Part shown: positions 62,855 through 64,000 of the stretch, one piece after another
Layout of the letters: the number at the start of each line of letters is the position of its first letter
Numbering within the stretch: the stretch's first letter is position 1
Origin: Microbacterium sp. Leaf320
GTDB taxonomy: Bacteria > Actinomycetota > Actinomycetes > Actinomycetales > Microbacteriaceae
NCBI RefSeq assembly: GCF_001423485.1
Contig: NZ_LMOD01000004.1
Span: forward strand, 124,001 to 188,000
Reading direction: 5' to 3'
Length of the DNA stretch: 64,000 nucleotides
Made by a program: the position numbers and the translations under genes
Notes under the pieces: model-generated
Seen by the model: the letters and a program-made list of their open reading frames with translations, nothing else
The model's database searches: none
What the model was told of the DNA's origin: nothing

Positions 62855-62940
62855 GGAGAACTGGGCTTCGGGAGGACGGATGCGGCTGATTCGTCCTCCC
62901 GAGGCGCAGTTCTCCTGCCGAGGCGCAGTTCTCTTCCCGA
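62855..62940. repeat. 24-bp inverted repeat with an extra direct copy
   Basis: The arms 62855-62878 and 62892-62915 pair over 24 bases with two mismatches around a 13-base loop. A further direct copy of CCGAGGCGCAGTTCTC follows at 62918-62933. It lies between the convergent Gfo/Idh and xylulokinase genes and may act as a terminator, or be a copy of a dispersed repeat. GCATCCGTCCTCC at 62797-62809 is complementary to GGAGGACGGATGC at 62871-62883, which offers an alternative fold. Confidence 0.82.
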
Positions 62941-62959
62941 GGGGTGGACGCTCGCTGCC

Positions 62960-64000
62960 TCAGGCGACCAGCTGTGCGGCCTGGCGCGCGGCGCCCAGGG
63001 CGACGTACTCGCCGGGCTCGGGTACTTCGACCGCCAGGCCGAGGATCTCCGGCGCGATGCGGCGCACGGCCTCGGACTGTGCGCCACCGCCGATCAGCAA
63101 TGCCCGTTCGAGCGGGATGCCGAGCTCGCGCAGCGCGTCGAGCCCTGCGCCGAGTCCTCGGAGCATCCCTTCGACCGCAGCCCGGGCGAGGTTCTCCCTG
63201 GTCGTCGAGGCGAGTCTCATACCGCTGAGGGATGCCGTGGCATCCGGCAGGTTCGGGGTGCGCTCGCCCTCGAAGTAGGGGAGCAGGGTCAGACCTCCCG
63301 CGCCCGGATCCGCGCGCAGCGCCAGATCGCTGAACTCGCCGTGGGCGACCCCGAGAAGCGCCGCGGTGACGTCGACGACCCGAGCCGCGTTCAGCGTCGC
63401 CACGAGCGGCAGGAAGTTGCCCGAGGCGTCGGCGAAGCCGGCCACGGTGCCGCTCGGGTCGCTGATGGGGGTCGCGCTGACGGCGCAGACGGTGCCCGAC
63501 GTGCCGATCGACACCACGACGTCGCCAGGAGCGGCACCTAATCCGAGCGCTGCGGCGGCGTTGTCTCCTGCTCCCGCGCCCACGCGACGCGCCTCGGCAT
63601 CCGTCACCGACTCGTCGTGAGCGAGCACGCGCGGCAGGATCGCGTCGTGCCCGAGAGCTGCCACGAGCAGTTCGCGGTCGTACTCACCCGTCGCAGGATT
63701 CCAATATCCGGTGCCTGACGCGTCAGATCGGTCAGTGACGAGCTCGTCGAGCGCGGGGTTGTCAGGGCCGAAGCCTCGCAGCCGCCAGGTGAGCCAGTCG
63801 TGCGGCAGCGCGACCGCCGCCACCCGCGCCGCGTTCTCGGGCTCGTGGTCGCGCAGCCACCGCAGCTTCGTGATCGTGAACGAGGCCACGGGCACGAGAC
63901 CGGTGCGGGCGGCGAGTGCGGATGCGCCGAACTCGTCGATCAGATCCTGGGCGGCACGCGATGAGCGGGTGTCGTTCCACAGCAGCGCATCGCGGATCAC
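62960..64000 (-). CDS. xylB: Xylulokinase, C-terminal part (cut by window edge)
   Basis: The frame is open from the right edge to a stop at 62960 (346 residues), so the N-terminal domain is only partly present. FGGY-kinase features of the xylulokinase branch are [57 protein letters not shown] and [13 protein letters not shown]. It would phosphorylate D-xylulose to feed the pentose phosphate route. It is convergent with the Gfo/Idh operon across 166 bases containing an inverted repeat. The Val or Met at the edge is internal, not a start. Confidence 0.9.
   Translation of the reverse strand: MIRDALLWNDTRSSRAAQDLIDEFGASALAARTGLVPVASFTITKLRWLRDHEPENAARVAAVALPHDWLTWRLRGFGPDNPALDELVTDRSDASGTGYWNPATGEYDRELLVAALGHDAILPRVLAHDESVTDAEARRVGAGAGDNAAAALGLGAAPGDVVVSIGTSGTVCAVSATPISDPSGTVAGFADASGNFLPLVATLNAARVVDVTAALLGVAHGEFSDLALRADPGAGGLTLLPYFEGERTPNLPDATASLSGMRLASTTRENLARAAVEGMLRGLGAGLDALRELGIPLERALLIGGGAQSEAVRRIAPEILGLAVEVPEPGEYVALGAARQAAQLVA

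Noticed and set aside
1..64000. CRISPR arrays, insertion sequences, prophage genes, riboswitches
   Set aside because: No regularly spaced repeats, transposase or integrase motifs, phage structural genes or recognisable aptamer folds were seen.

Overview
The window is high-GC actinobacterial chromosome. GC-rich third positions, frequent GTG starts, leaderless-looking promoters and the core gene set (lysS, serS, LCP cell-wall ligase, DUF4192, DUF2207, actinobacterial-type cardiolipin synthase) fit a Microbacteriaceae member, most likely Microbacterium. This assignment is inferred from gene content and style, not from a database match.

Layout. (1) 1-10.5 kb is core: a DUF2207 membrane protein running off the left edge, lysS, a convergent DUF4192 gene, a 57-residue membrane protein, cardiolipin synthase, an internally duplicated lipoprotein, a lipid kinase, serS with a coupled HAD phosphatase, tRNA-Ser(TGA) and an LCP protein. 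(2) 10.6-13.6 kb is a TetR regulator divergent from a GH3 glycosidase. (3) 13.7-21.6 kb is an oxidative uronate block on the minus strand: Gfo/Idh oxidoreductase, candidate uronate dehydrogenase, keto-deoxy-glucarate dehydratase, enolase-superfamily sugar-acid dehydratase/cycloisomerase and ketoglutarate-semialdehyde dehydrogenase. A LacI regulator sits upstream and a degenerate M24 peptidase-fold protein is divergent from it. (4) 21.7-33.9 kb is a complete L-rhamnose system: LacI regulator, four-gene ABC importer, rhamnulokinase, bifunctional rhamnulose-1-phosphate aldolase/lactaldehyde dehydrogenase, alpha/beta hydrolase, isomerase and mutarotase. (5) 33.9-50.5 kb holds a 2095-residue secreted protein joining a rhamnogalacturonan acetylesterase-type SGNH domain to a PL11 rhamnogalacturonan lyase. 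It is followed by a serine hydrolase, an ABC exporter, Gfo/Idh, a GH43-like protein, a MalEFG-type importer, a DUF624-like protein and a third LacI regulator. (6) 50.7-53.5 kb is tRNA-Ser(GCT), its terminator and a UvrA paralogue. (7) 53.7-64 kb is a second accessory carbohydrate stretch: aldo/keto reductase, two GntR regulators, two further dehydrogenases, a LacI regulator, a Gfo/Idh-cupin-Gfo/Idh operon and a xylulokinase cut by the right edge.

Read together, blocks 3-5 form a pectin rhamnogalacturonan-I utilisation island lying between two tRNA-Ser genes. The secreted enzyme would deacetylate and cleave the Rha-GalA backbone, the MalEFG importer would take up the fragments, rhamnose would go to DHAP and lactate, and galacturonate could go oxidatively to 2-oxoglutarate. 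Two operator classes can be read directly. TGAAnCGnTTCA occurs at both rhamnose promoters, the lyase promoter and the importer promoter. GAAAnCGnTTTC occurs around the uronate LacI. The lyase and importer promoters carry one of each, which would let them sense both sugars of the backbone.

Other points of interest are a DHDPS-family gene whose only well-placed start is AUC, an M24-fold protein lacking three of five metal ligands, an operator inside the first codons of an apparently leaderless ABC exporter gene, a promoter whose -35 lies in the loop of a 15-bp perfect inverted repeat, and several hairpin-forming intergenic repeats.
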